From assembly GCA_022566535.1 (NCBI GenBank), contig JADFIR010000007.1, forward strand, positions 1-64,000: a stretch of 64,000 nt of DNA, given 5' to 3'. How positions within the stretch are numbered: position 1 is the first letter of the stretch; each line of letters begins with the position of its first letter. Made by a program: the position numbers and the translations under genes. The notes below the pieces were generated by a model that ran no database searches, had not been told where the DNA came from, and was given only the letters and a program-made list of their open reading frames with translations. This document shows, piece after piece, positions 40,405 through 49,300 of the stretch. The DNA comes from Planctomycetota bacterium (GTDB lineage Bacteria; Planctomycetota; Phycisphaerae; Phycisphaerales; SM1A02).

Positions 40405-41379
40405 TCAGCGGTAAACGATCGGGCGACCGGAGAGCCCGGTGAGCTCCTTGATCATGGTCATCGCTCCAAAGCCGCAGATCGCGAAGGCGCCGAGCCACGC
40501 CGCTTGCATCTTGTAATCCAGCGCGAACAGCCATGCAGCGCCGTACAGCGCCTGCCACATCGCGCCGTATCGTTTGAGTTTTTCGGCGGCCACGCTTCCC
40601 GACACGGCGCTGAGCTTCCACTGGGCGACGAGAACAAACGCCAATACGGCCGCCACCGGCCAGACCGCCGCTCGGACCGGGATCGCCTGCGGCCAGAGGC
40701 CTTGCCGCCACACGCCAACCGCGACGATCAGTGCGGACCAAAACAGCCAACCGAGAACCATTGCCGCTACGCTGCGACGAGTCAATCGAGGTCGCTTGTC
40801 CTCAAGGATGTGAACGGCGGTGGCGATGCCCATCGCGTGGGTCATCACCAGCCACACTGGAAGGGTGAAGCTCAGCCGCGCATTGGGAATGAGCATGTGC
40901 GCGGCATTGATCAACCCGATGGTCACCAACCCCACTGCCGGGATGTATTTGCCAGCGGCGTTATAGAAGAGGATTCCCGCAGCGACGAGCAACGTGATCC
41001 AAAGCGCTAGCGTGCCGAAGGCCGCGCCGGCGAGCACCGCGATGATCAGCGCGCCAACCGTCATCACGATCGCCTGACCGAGCTTGATCCGCCCCGCGGG
41101 TATCGGCCGATGGGGGCTGAACGTGCTGTCATGTCTTACGTCCAGCACATCGTTGAGCGATGCGCCGTATGCGAACAGGCCGATTGCCACCACCGCCCCC
41201 GCCATCAGCGCGGCCGCCAGAGGCATCCCAAAGACCACAACGGCCGCGTCCTCATCCCTCTGGGCCCGGGTCAGCAGAATGACGAACCACACATCGCTCA
41301 CCGCGCCGAAGGCCATCGTCAGCCGCGTGAGTCGAATTGCCGTGATCAGCTTAAGGAACAGCGCTCGCACAGCCTCCAT
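40405..41379 (-). CDS. UbiA-family prenyltransferase
   Basis: 324 residues with eight or nine predicted membrane helices. The first Asp-rich motif is intact: NDVLDVRHDSTFSPHRPIPAG, matching NDxxDxxxD with the RPI-G words typical of UbiA. The second motif is only partly recognisable (HILEDKRPRLTRR). Family members transfer a prenyl chain to an aromatic or other acceptor in the inner membrane; here the substrate (quinone, haem or other) cannot be told. It starts 96 bases from the divergent ribH start. GGGTAGG precedes the ATG. Confidence 0.85.
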   Translation of the reverse strand: MEAVRALFLKLITAIRLTRLTMAFGAVSDVWFVILLTRAQRDEDAAVVVFGMPLAAALMAGAVVAIGLFAYGASLNDVLDVRHDSTFSPHRPIPAGRIKLGQAIVMTVGALIIAVLAGAAFGTLALWITLLVAAGILFYNAAGKYIPAVGLVTIGLINAAHMLIPNARLSFTLPVWLVMTHAMGIATAVHILEDKRPRLTRRSVAAMVLGWLFWSALIVAVGVWRQGLWPQAIPVRAAVWPVAAVLAFVLVAQWKLSAVSGSVAAEKLKRYGAMWQALYGAAWLFALDYKMQAAWLGAFAICGFGAMTMIKELTGLSGRPIVYR

Positions 41380-41475
41380 CCTACCCGGTTGATCTCCACC
41401 GCATTGATCGAACGGGCGCTACGTCGTACCATGCCTCGCCCGCAAGCATGGATCTTGTCACAGCACATCAGTCGG

Positions 41476-41961
41476 ATGTATACAGAGTTGAAGCCTAACG
41501 TCAGCGCTGCGGGGCTGCGCGTCGGCCTGGCTGTCAGCCGCTACCACGCCGAGATCACCGCTGCTTTGCGTGATGCGGCGATCAAGCAATTCACCGAGGC
41601 CGGCGGCGCCGCGGATGATCTGCGCATCGTGTCCGCCCCGGGTGCGTTCGAGTTGATCGCGGTCTGCCGGGCCCTGGCCATGGTCGCCGATACCGATGCA
41701 ATTGTGGCCATCGGCTGCGTGATCTCCGGAGAAACGATGCACGATCGGTACATCGCAGCAGCCGTCGCCCACGGGCTGAGCATGATCACGGTACAGAGGG
41801 GCGTTCCGGTGACGTTCGGCGTGCTGACCTGCCAGAATGTCGATCAGGCCAAAGCCCGCGCCGGGGGCGACAAGGGCAACAAGGGCGCCCAGGCCATGGC
41901 CGCAGCGATCGAAACCGCTCACACTGTCAAGATTCTCCACGAAATGGAGGCGCGTTGCTGA
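41476..41961 (+). CDS. ribH: 6,7-dimethyl-8-ribityllumazine synthase
   Basis: 161 residues, usual for the family. Landmarks are LAVSRYHAEITAALRDAA, the substrate loop VSAPGAFELIAVCRALA and the catalytic region GCVISGETMHDRYIAAAVA, and PVTFGVLTCQNVDQAKARAG near the end. It condenses ribityl-aminouracil with dihydroxybutanone phosphate in riboflavin synthesis. The ATG at 41476 gives the normal length; an ATG at 41431 would add 15 residues. No clear ribosome binding site. One base separates it from nusB. Confidence 0.96.
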   Translation: MYTELKPNVSAAGLRVGLAVSRYHAEITAALRDAAIKQFTEAGGAADDLRIVSAPGAFELIAVCRALAMVADTDAIVAIGCVISGETMHDRYIAAAVAHGLSMITVQRGVPVTFGVLTCQNVDQAKARAGGDKGNKGAQAMAAAIETAHTVKILHEMEARC

Positions 41962-41962
41962 G

Positions 41963-42412
41963 ATGCGCTCGCCGCGCGACATTCGCCGCTGTGCCTTGCA
42001 GGCGCTGTACCAACTCGACGCCGGCCAGGTCGAATCGTCCGAGGCGATACGCGAATCGCTCGAAAATTCGCCCGGCAACACGGAAGTCCATCAAAGGGGC
42101 TTTGAGCTGGCCCACCTCGCGTGGGCCCTGCGCCAGGAGGCCGATGCCGCAGTCGCCGCCATTGCGCCCGATTGGCCGACCTATCGCCAGCCGGTCGTCG
42201 ATCGCAGCATTCTTCGGCTGGCGTACTATGAGATGACCGCTACCGACACCCCCCCAAAAGTCGCGATCAACGAAGCCGTGCTCCTGGCCAAGGAGTTCAG
42301 CACCGAGAAGTCGCCGCTGTTCATCAACGGCGTCCTGGACAAGATCTACAAGTCACGCGTCCGGGATCAGCCGGCGACCGAGAAGATAGGCGGGAGTGAC
42401 GGTTCTGCGTAG
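41963..42412 (+). CDS. nusB: Transcription antitermination factor NusB
   Basis: 149 residues. RRCALQALYQLDAG opens the protein and the second half carries VDRSILRLAYYEMTATDTPP and AINEAVLLAKEFSTEKSPLFINGVLD, all typical of NusB. It binds boxA RNA with S10 (NusE) in rRNA antitermination. The order ribH-nusB is conserved in many bacteria. GGAGG at 41946-41950 lies within the end of ribH, 12 bases before the ATG. Confidence 0.95.
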   Translation: MRSPRDIRRCALQALYQLDAGQVESSEAIRESLENSPGNTEVHQRGFELAHLAWALRQEADAAVAAIAPDWPTYRQPVVDRSILRLAYYEMTATDTPPKVAINEAVLLAKEFSTEKSPLFINGVLDKIYKSRVRDQPATEKIGGSDGSA

Positions 42413-42415
42413 GCT

Positions 42416-43348
42416 ATGGGTGTGTTCGCTTCCACCGTCAGCGCGATTCGCAGAGGCCTCGCTCGAACTCGTGAAGCGTTGGGCGGATCGCTGCGGAGAA
42501 TGCTGCTCGGCCGGCGCCTCAGCGAAGAGCTGATTGACGAGATCGAAGCCCGCCTGATCGCCGCCGACACGGGCGTGGCCGCGACGACGGCAATCATCGA
42601 CCAGTTGCGGCAGGCCTACCGCACCGGCAACACCACCAGAGGCGACGACGCACTGGAGTCTCTCAAGGGCCAGCTCAAGGCTCGCCTGGCCGGCGCCGAT
42701 CGCAGCCTCGCGGTCGCGGCCGTGAAGCCGACCGTGGTCCTGATCGCCGGCGTCAACGGCTCCGGCAAGACCACCTCGGCGGCGAAGATCGCCAAGTCGT
42801 TCACCGACGATGGGCACAGCGTTCTGCTCGCCGCGGCCGATACATTCCGCGCCGCGGCCGTGGCTCAACTAAGCATCTGGGCCGAGCGGCTGGGTGTTGA
42901 CATCGTCAAGGGCGCTCCCGGCGCGGATCCCGCCGCGGTGGTCTTCGATGCAGCGGATGCGGCGTTGGCGCGCGGCGTCGATGTCCTGCTGATCGACACA
43001 GGCGGCAGGCTGCACACCCAGGCAAACCTCATGCGGCAGCTCACGAAGATTCGCGATGTCGCCGCGAAGAGAATTCCGGGGGCGCCGCACGAGGTGCTGC
43101 TGGTGCTCGACGCCACCGCGGGGCAGAACGCGATCGCCCAGGCCGAGATCTTCACCAAGGCCATCGACATCACCGGCATCTTTCTCGCCAAGCTCGACGG
43201 CACGGCCAAAGGCGGCATCGTTGTGGCGATCCATGATGCGCTGGGCATCCCGGTCAAGCTCATCGGCCTCGGCGAAACCCCGGATGATGTTGAAGTGTTC
43301 GACCCGGATGCCTTCATCGACGCCATGTTCGCAGACGAGAAGGCATAA
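42416..43348 (+). CDS. ftsY: Signal recognition particle receptor FtsY
   Basis: 310 residues: a short form without the acidic A domain. The N helical bundle (1-100) includes RLSEELIDEIEARLIAADTG. The GTPase domain has G1 GVNGSGKTT (112-120), AADTFRAAAVAQL, the DTGGR motif in LIDTGGRLHTQANLM, and AKLDGTAKGGIVVAI near the end with GLGETPDDVEVFD. It receives SRP-bound ribosomes at the membrane. Three bases follow nusB, so ribH-nusB-ftsY form an operon. Confidence 0.96.
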   Translation: MGVFASTVSAIRRGLARTREALGGSLRRMLLGRRLSEELIDEIEARLIAADTGVAATTAIIDQLRQAYRTGNTTRGDDALESLKGQLKARLAGADRSLAVAAVKPTVVLIAGVNGSGKTTSAAKIAKSFTDDGHSVLLAAADTFRAAAVAQLSIWAERLGVDIVKGAPGADPAAVVFDAADAALARGVDVLLIDTGGRLHTQANLMRQLTKIRDVAAKRIPGAPHEVLLVLDATAGQNAIAQAEIFTKAIDITGIFLAKLDGTAKGGIVVAIHDALGIPVKLIGLGETPDDVEVFDPDAFIDAMFADEKA

Positions 43349-43375
43349 GCCATCAGCCAGCTGTTCGTAGAGGAG

Positions 43376-43394
43376 CCGGGCTGTCCCAGCCCGG
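43376..43394 (+). terminator. Hairpin after ftsY
   Basis: CCGGGCT and AGCCCGG pair perfectly over 7 bp with a 5-base loop, 27 bases past the stop. No T-run. It is the same stem as at 1314-1333. Confidence 0.5.
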
Positions 43395-43552
43395 TGGACG
43401 CCCAAAGACGGCTTGCTTTCTAAGCAGGCGTAAGTAATAACTTTGCCGACTTTCGCCCACCCTGCCGCCGGGACACATGATCGGCGGCATCCAAATGAAG
43501 CTGCGTGCCGACACGCCTGATACAATGTTCGTTGCCTAGGAGAGTTGGAACA

Positions 43553-44452
43553 ATGCGCTTCCGAGTGATTGGGGCAAGGCGAGGCACAGGTGAAGACATC
43601 ACGATCGTATTGACTGCGGTGTCACGATGTGCAGCCCAGCGCCAGGCGCAGGACCTCGACATTCTGGTTTCCAAAGTCGAGCCGCACTCCAGGCTCCGAA
43701 TACTCAGCCGCATACGCTCAGTGTGGGCTGTGACTGCAATTGCACTGGCGGCTGGTGCTGTGGGGGCGTGGTATGCGCTGTCAGCAGATCAAACACCGGA
43801 AACATTTGATGAACTGATTGAAGCGTGGGGGGACGCCTTCGACAACAAAACGAAAGAGCGTGCGAAAATAATCGCGCGTCGTGATGAGATCAGCGGCTTT
43901 CTGACGACTGAGGGTGGTCTTAAACTATTGGTCTACAAGCCGCATTTGCTACTGAACACATTTGAGCACATCTTCCGGGTGGAGATCATCAACGTCAGCA
44001 AGCAGACCATTGTCAAACTAGTCGGCCAAATAGAGCTTCTGGACGACCAAGGTAGAGTGTGCGCGAGGGAGAGAATCTACTTTGATGTGTGCCAGGACCG
44101 CCCGATGAATCCGGGGTATAAGGGTGAAGGTGAGGTCACCTTTATATCCGTGCCTGCAGTCTGGCATAAAGCCTACGCTGATCCGCCACCGGTCCATCTG
44201 TACCATCCATACGGCAGAGAGATGGGTCGGTTCCGAACCGATCAGCTGCCTATTCAATGTGCGCCTGATTCCGCACGGTTAGGCTGGTTGTACATGCGAC
44301 TTGAAGACCGGACGGAATACGGCGATCAGTGGATGACGATCGGCGCTGCCCATCAATCCATCACAAGAGACGCGCTGACGAGTGACGATATTGAGCGGTG
44401 GAACGCTGCGATGCTCGAAGATTTAAACCAACTTGCCAGGGATTCGGATTGA
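43553..44452 (+). CDS. Membrane-anchored protein of unknown function
   Basis: 299 residues. The first 45 residues (MRFRVIGARRGTGEDITIVL) form a small domain I recall at the N-terminus of other planctomycete proteins. One membrane helix (VWAVTAIALAAGAVGAWYAL) follows at about 60-80, then an extracytoplasmic or cytoplasmic domain with beta-strand-rich text (FRVEIINVSKQTIVKLVGQI). AGGAGAG lies 8 bases before the ATG. The gene is visibly less GC-rich than its neighbours. It lies between an ftsY hairpin and the HicAB pair, so the patch may be acquired. Confidence 0.65.
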   Translation: MRFRVIGARRGTGEDITIVLTAVSRCAAQRQAQDLDILVSKVEPHSRLRILSRIRSVWAVTAIALAAGAVGAWYALSADQTPETFDELIEAWGDAFDNKTKERAKIIARRDEISGFLTTEGGLKLLVYKPHLLLNTFEHIFRVEIINVSKQTIVKLVGQIELLDDQGRVCARERIYFDVCQDRPMNPGYKGEGEVTFISVPAVWHKAYADPPPVHLYHPYGREMGRFRTDQLPIQCAPDSARLGWLYMRLEDRTEYGDQWMTIGAAHQSITRDALTSDDIERWNAAMLEDLNQLARDSD

Positions 44453-44482
44453 GTTCCTATCCATGACAAGGCGGCTGTGAGC

Positions 44483-44689
44483 CTAAGCTGACTTCAGCCT
44501 GCCGCGCGGTTTGGGCACGGGACGGCCTAGTTCCTTGGCGGTTTCGATCCACTCTTGGGCGACGCGCTCCACGGCGGTCAGGGCGTCGGCTTTGGTCGGG
44601 CCGTCGGCCATGCAGCCAGGCAGCTCCGGCACTTCCGCGATGAAAGCGCCATCGTCGTCACTCCAGTAGATGATCACCTCGTACTTCAC
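44483..44689 (-). CDS. hicB: HicB-family antitoxin
   Basis: 68 residues consisting of the HicB N-terminal fold: YEVIIYWSDDDGAFIAEVPE, then LPGCMADGPTKADAL and AVERVAQEWIETAKELGRPVP. This is the short HicB form without a separate DNA-binding domain. It folds as a degenerate RNase H-like domain and blocks HicA. Its start overlaps the hicA stop by 4 bases (ATGA). The lack of a DNA-binding domain means autoregulation is uncertain. Confidence 0.9.
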   Translation of the reverse strand: MKYEVIIYWSDDDGAFIAEVPELPGCMADGPTKADALTAVERVAQEWIETAKELGRPVPKPRGRLKSA

Positions 44690-44943
44690 CGATCAATCTC
44701 CAAGCGATACCTCGCTATGAGCTGCCGCACTTGCTTTACCTGGTATGGCTTCGCCTTCCCGTCCGGCAACGGCTGAAGGTTGATGATCTCGACGATGCCG
44801 AGCCGCATAAAGATATGGTGGTCACCCCTGATCCGCTCCTCGAAACCCAGTCTTGACAGCAGCCGTCGCAAATCATCAAAGCGGATGTTCGCATCCGACT
44901 TGGCCGAAAGGATTGTAGGCAGCAGCTTCCGAGGCGAGACCAT
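44686..44943 (-). CDS. hicA: HicA-family mRNA interferase toxin
   Basis: 85 residues. LPTILSAKSDANIRFDDLRRLLSRLGFEERI, split here as ILSAKSDANIRFDDL and LLSRLGFEERIRGDHHIF, is the pattern of a common HicA subgroup; the active-site His lies in GDHHIF. The C-terminus KAKPYQVKQVRQLIARYRLE is also typical. HicA binds double-stranded RNA fold and cleaves mRNA. TGGAG stands 7 bases before the ATG at 44943. Divergent from lptD with 174 bases between. Confidence 0.88.
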   Translation of the reverse strand: MVSPRKLLPTILSAKSDANIRFDDLRRLLSRLGFEERIRGDHHIFMRLGIVEIINLQPLPDGKAKPYQVKQVRQLIARYRLEIDR

Positions 44944-45093
44944 CTGCGACTCCACATCTGTCGGCGAAGCAGAGGCAATGTACCGGATCGGCCCTCCGGT
45001 TGCGGGCGGAAAGCGGCGGTGGCACGTGCGGTCGGGCCCAATCGCCTGCCGGCACGCGGCTATTACGAGAACCGACAACCCAGAATAGTCCGG

Positions 45094-45122
45094 TTGTGAC
45101 GCGCCCCCTCCGCCCGTATGAT
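45094..45122 (+). promoter_or_regulatory. Promoter of lptD overlapping its apparent ATG
   Basis: TTGTGA (45094-45099), a 17-base spacer and TATGAT (45117-45122). The -10 box contains the first ATG of the lptD frame (45118), so with this promoter translation would have to start further on, for instance at GTG 45130 or TTG 45151. Confidence 0.5.
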
Positions 45123-48100
45123 CCGCGGCGTGGTGGATGACGGCAGGGCATTGAGCCGAGAGCTGAATCGATTCGGCGATCCCATCAACTCGCTGCGAGT
45201 GCTTGTGCTGCTGGGCGGGCTTGCGATCGCATCAGCGCCTGCCGCAGGCCAACAAATCATTCCGATCACCGGCGACCAACTGAGCGGATTCGTGTTGCCG
45301 ATCGAGCCTCTGGCCGGCGACATCCGCCTGGAAGCGCTGCGCGCGTGGGCATGGGACGTGGACGACACTAAGCGACTGCTGCTGCATGGCGAGGTGAAGG
45401 TCCATATCGGTCGCCACACGTTCGACTCCGACGCGGCGGTGGTGTGGATCAACCGAATCCCGACCGCTGAGGGGTTGATCAACCAGATCGCGGTGTACTT
45501 CGACCATGTTGACGATCCCACCAAACGGGCCGGGCTCGGCGTGAGCGGCCGGCAGTTGCTCATGACGGCCAGCACCCGCGGAGCGGTGGAGCTGAACGTC
45601 GCTCTGCTCGACCGGCAGCAGCCGAGGCGCAGCAGCTTCGTTGACCAGGCCCAGCGCCGGCTGGCCGATTACCTTCAGCGACTCCTGGCTCAGCCGCCCC
45701 CGCTGGAAGGGCGACCGCAGATCGAGGCAGCCGCGACCGTGGAACCGCCACGACCGAGGCCCGGTGGCCCGATCGCCGGCCAGGAGCTTGTCTTGCCGAC
45801 CGAGATCACCCTTCCCCCACCGCTGACGACCACGCCGCCGTTGTTTGTGCCCCAAGGCACGGTGCGGTTCTCTGCCGATCGCACGACCGTCACCACCGGC
45901 GAAGACGAGAACGTCACCATCGCCATCGGTTCAATCGTGGTGCAGTATGTCGCCGACCGGGGCGACGACCGCTGGTCCGAGCTGACGATCTCTGCTGACC
46001 GTGCGGTGGTGTTCAGCGATCCCGGTTCGATCGAAGAGATGTTGGGCGGGCAGATGACCGCGGAGTCGATCCGAGGCATTTATCTGGAGGGCAACGTGAT
46101 CGCGACCGCCGACGAAGGCGAGTACACCATACGCGCCCCGCAGGTGTATTACGATTTTCGTACCAATCAGGCGATCATGCTCGAGGCGGTGCTGCGCACG
46201 TATGCGCGGGAGTTACGCGGACCGCTCTATGCCCGGGCGCAGGAGATGCGCCAGATCGCCGCCAACCAATGGACGGCCAGGCGGGTGCGGGTGTCAACCA
46301 GCGAGTTCTTCACGCCGCACCTGGCGATCGGCGCCAGCCGGATCACCATCACCCGCCGACCCTCTACAGGAGATCCCGAGCAGGTCGAGACACGCCTGGA
46401 CGCACGGCACGCCACCCTTCAAGCCGGCGGCATCCCGTTCATCTACTTTCCGCGGTTCTCCGGAACGATCGACGACATCCCCCTGCGTAGCATCGATGTC
46501 GGCACCCGGGACAATGATGGCGTGCGCATCAGGACGAAATGGAATCCCTTCTCGCTGCTGGGCATCGAACCGCCCGAAGGAATTGAGGCTGATCTGGGCC
46601 TCGACCATTTCACCAAGCGGGGCAGCGGTGTCGGTCTCGACCTGTCCTACGACCTGGGCACAACACAGGGTGCCGTAGAACTGTATGGCCTGCTCGACGA
46701 CGGCGTCGATCGTACCTCGTCGGGGTTGGAAGTGAACCAGGATGATGCGTACCGGGGGGTCGCCCTGTGGGACCACAAGGTACAACTCAATCGGTACTGG
46801 ACCCTGCAGGCTGAGGCGGCGTGGATCAGCGATGAATCCTTCATCACGACCTGGCATGAGAACGATTTCACGAGAAGACGCGAATACCAAACCAGCGCCT
46901 ATCTCAAGCATCTAAAGGGTAACGCCGCGCTGACGCTACTGGCCAAGTACGATTTGAACGACTTTATCTCCAATAGCTACCTGCTCGCCAGCCGGCAATA
47001 CCAGGTCAACAAGCTGCCGGAGCTGACATATCGCCGCTACGGCGATTCGTTATTTGGCGATCGGATCACCTACTCCGGCGAAACCCGTGTAAGTCGCATG
47101 CAATTCAGCTTCGAGCGCAGCACGCCGCGCGAGCTGGGCGTTCCCGGCGCGGCCTTCGGACTCGGTAACGACGATCGGATCAGCGATGCCCTGCGCGCAC
47201 AAGGCTTGGTCAGCTCGTTCGTGAATCGGTTCGACACTCGGCATGAGCTGGCGCTGCCGCTGGCGTGGGGCGTCTTGAAGGTGGTCCCATTTGTCGTCGG
47301 CCGGCTCACCGCGTACGACGAGGACTTCGACGAGTTCTCCTCACAGGCGGATCAGGCGCGCGTGTTCGGTGCGGCCGGTGTGCGCCTCAACACCCAGTTC
47401 CAGCGAATCGACAACAGCGTCGAGAACCGCCTGTTCGATCTGCATCGGCTGCGGCACCTCGTCGAGCCGAGGATGGCGCTGTGGTACGGACACAGCGATG
47501 TGAGCGAAACAGACTTGCCCGTCTACGACGAGGCGGTGGAATCGATCGGAACAGGTGCGGTTGCTGAGCTGGGCCTGCGCAACACCTGGCAGACACAGCG
47601 TGGCGGGCCCGGCCGATGGCGCTCGGTGGATGTGCTCACCGTCGACGCCGCCGTGGTGCTCAACTCCAACGATACCAACACTGAATCACCCGCCCCACAA
47701 TTCTTCGAGTATCGTCCTGAGTATTCGCAGTTCGGCGACCATGTTTATACGTCCATGATCTGGCTTCTGGGCGACCACCTTTCGGTCGTCGGCGAAACCA
47801 CGTACGACCTGGATAACAGCATCGTGGCCCGTGGATCGATCGGAGCCGAGCTGCGCCACTCGCCGTTGTTTTCCACTTCTGTTGAATACCGTTTCCTCAA
47901 CGCCAGCAGCAACGAACTGCTCGAGCTCGGCTGGACCTACCAGTTGACACCGAAATACAGCATGTCGCTGTCACCACAATGGGACTTCCGTCGGGACGAA
48001 TTCCGCGCCGTGAGTGTGCGCGTAACCCGCCGATTCCCCGATTTCGACCTGACCTTCCAGATCCGGCGTGATGAGATCCGCGATGACACGTCGATCGGCG

Positions 48101-48126
48101 CGTCGATCGGCCTGGTTGAGTTCTGA
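45118..48126 (+). CDS. lptD: LPS-assembly outer-membrane protein LptD (OstA)
   Basis: 1002 residues from the first ATG; the start is doubtful (see the overlapping promoter) and TTG 45151 would give a compact signal peptide ending ASAPAAGQ. Two LptA-like beta-jellyroll regions are visible (about 65-160 and 245-360: LLLHGEVKVHIGRHTFDSDA and IYLEGNVIATADEGEYTIRA). The barrel domain starts near 435 with GGIPFIYFPRFSGTIDDIPL and ends in a C-terminal Phe (IGASIGLVEF), the usual outer-membrane signal. There is no cysteine anywhere, so the disulfides of E. coli LptD cannot form. It delivers lipopolysaccharide or a similar lipid to the cell surface. Confidence 0.9.
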   Translation: MIRGVVDDGRALSRELNRFGDPINSLRVLVLLGGLAIASAPAAGQQIIPITGDQLSGFVLPIEPLAGDIRLEALRAWAWDVDDTKRLLLHGEVKVHIGRHTFDSDAAVVWINRIPTAEGLINQIAVYFDHVDDPTKRAGLGVSGRQLLMTASTRGAVELNVALLDRQQPRRSSFVDQAQRRLADYLQRLLAQPPPLEGRPQIEAAATVEPPRPRPGGPIAGQELVLPTEITLPPPLTTTPPLFVPQGTVRFSADRTTVTTGEDENVTIAIGSIVVQYVADRGDDRWSELTISADRAVVFSDPGSIEEMLGGQMTAESIRGIYLEGNVIATADEGEYTIRAPQVYYDFRTNQAIMLEAVLRTYARELRGPLYARAQEMRQIAANQWTARRVRVSTSEFFTPHLAIGASRITITRRPSTGDPEQVETRLDARHATLQAGGIPFIYFPRFSGTIDDIPLRSIDVGTRDNDGVRIRTKWNPFSLLGIEPPEGIEADLGLDHFTKRGSGVGLDLSYDLGTTQGAVELYGLLDDGVDRTSSGLEVNQDDAYRGVALWDHKVQLNRYWTLQAEAAWISDESFITTWHENDFTRRREYQTSAYLKHLKGNAALTLLAKYDLNDFISNSYLLASRQYQVNKLPELTYRRYGDSLFGDRITYSGETRVSRMQFSFERSTPRELGVPGAAFGLGNDDRISDALRAQGLVSSFVNRFDTRHELALPLAWGVLKVVPFVVGRLTAYDEDFDEFSSQADQARVFGAAGVRLNTQFQRIDNSVENRLFDLHRLRHLVEPRMALWYGHSDVSETDLPVYDEAVESIGTGAVAELGLRNTWQTQRGGPGRWRSVDVLTVDAAVVLNSNDTNTESPAPQFFEYRPEYSQFGDHVYTSMIWLLGDHLSVVGETTYDLDNSIVARGSIGAELRHSPLFSTSVEYRFLNASSNELLELGWTYQLTPKYSMSLSPQWDFRRDEFRAVSVRVTRRFPDFDLTFQIRRDEIRDDTSIGASIGLVEF

Positions 48127-48138
48127 ATAGCCCGGAAG

Positions 48139-48309
48139 ATTCACCACGGAGAACACAGAGGACACAGAGAAGAGGTAGAATCTGCTCAGGCAACGCGTCG
48201 GCCTCGATCTAGGTCGGCGCAGTGCGCGCTGCTCGGGCAGCGGCCCCACCTCAGCATAACTTCCTCTGTGGCAACCCTCTGTGTTCTCTGCGCCTCAGTG
48301 GTGATGAAT
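48139..48309. repeat. Inverted-repeat element with CACCAC...GTGGTG ends
   Basis: The left arm (48139-48172) reads ATTCACCACGGAGAACACAG and continues with GGACACAGAGA; the right arm (48264-48309) is its imperfect inverse, ending CTCAGTGGTGATGAAT. About 90 bases lie between, with CTGCTC-GGCA words and no coding frame. A shorter relative is at 56689-56770. Similar ACCACGGAG/ACACAGAG repeats are widespread in environmental bacteria. 48127-48365 has no gene. Confidence 0.7.
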
Positions 48310-48365
48310 GATCCGGGATAGGGTGGAGTCTTGAGGCTTGACCGGTTCCGCCGGCTGCTGGGGTA

Positions 48366-49265
48366 TCAAGAATCAAAGTACCTTCCCCAGAGGACGCGCA
48401 GACGATCTATCTCGCCGCGTTGAATCTTGCTCTTGTCCGACCAGATCGCCAGGCGCAGCGCGTCGTGTGCGGGGCTGGGTTCGTCACCCAGCAGCCCAAC
48501 GTTCTGCAGCGCTGCACTGAGCAGTTCAATTGACGATTCAGTCGCCTTGGTGAGGTTCGCGGTGATTTCGGTAAGAAGTGAGGCTTCATCGACGGAATCG
48601 TCGCGCCGTCGCCAGCAGTCATAGTCAGTTGGTAGCGCCACCAATGCGTAGGCGATCTCCGCCTCGCGGGCCAGCCGTGCCTCGGGAAGCGCCGTCATAC
48701 CGATCAGGTCGCCGCCCCATTGCCGGTGCACATTGGACTCGGCCCGGGTCGAGAAGCTCGGCCCTTCCATGCACACGTAGGTTCCTGAGGGATGAAAGGT
48801 CACGCCGCCGAGCTTTGCCGCAGCCGCAACCAGCCACCGACGCATCACGGGGCAAAACGGCTCGGCAAACTCGACATGCACCGCGGCATGCTCGAAGAAA
48901 GTCCGTTCTCGACCCGCTGTGCGGTCGATGAGTTGATCGCAGATCACCAGATCCCCAGGGGCGATCTCTTGGCGAAGTGAACCTGCCGCACCAAACGATA
49001 CGATGTGCGTGCATCCGAGCGACTTGAGGGCATAGATATTCGCGCGGTACGGTATGGCTGCGGGGTTGAGCAGGTGACCCTCGCCGTGACGCGACAACAA
49101 TGCAATCGACACATCACCGCAACAGCCGGTGATGATGGGGCCGCTGGGCCGGCCGAACGGCGTATCGCATACGATCGACTTGGCGCCTTGCGGATCGACA
49201 CCACCGAGCAGCGTTTCTTCCAACCCGGTGCCGCCGATGATGCCGATTCGGATCTCAGAGGCCAT
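48366..49265 (-). CDS. mtnP: S-methyl-5'-thioadenosine phosphorylase
   Basis: 299 residues. IGIIGGTGLEETLLGG opens the Rossmann-like fold; phosphate-binding ALLSRHGEGHLLNP, SFGAAGSLRQEIAPGDLVI and the substrate loop YVCMEGPSFSTRAESN follow. TDYDCWRRRDD near residue 230 has the Asp pair that selects adenine-type nucleosides, as in MTA phosphorylases. It splits methylthioadenosine with phosphate in methionine salvage. Last gene of the rny-efp-rsmA-mtnP series, 35 bases after rsmA. Confidence 0.93.
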   Translation of the reverse strand: MASEIRIGIIGGTGLEETLLGGVDPQGAKSIVCDTPFGRPSGPIITGCCGDVSIALLSRHGEGHLLNPAAIPYRANIYALKSLGCTHIVSFGAAGSLRQEIAPGDLVICDQLIDRTAGRERTFFEHAAVHVEFAEPFCPVMRRWLVAAAAKLGGVTFHPSGTYVCMEGPSFSTRAESNVHRQWGGDLIGMTALPEARLAREAEIAYALVALPTDYDCWRRRDDSVDEASLLTEITANLTKATESSIELLSAALQNVGLLGDEPSPAHDALRLAIWSDKSKIQRGEIDRLRVLWGRYFDS

Positions 49266-49300
49266 GCGATGCATCGTACCGCGTGAGGGACGGGCCGGCC

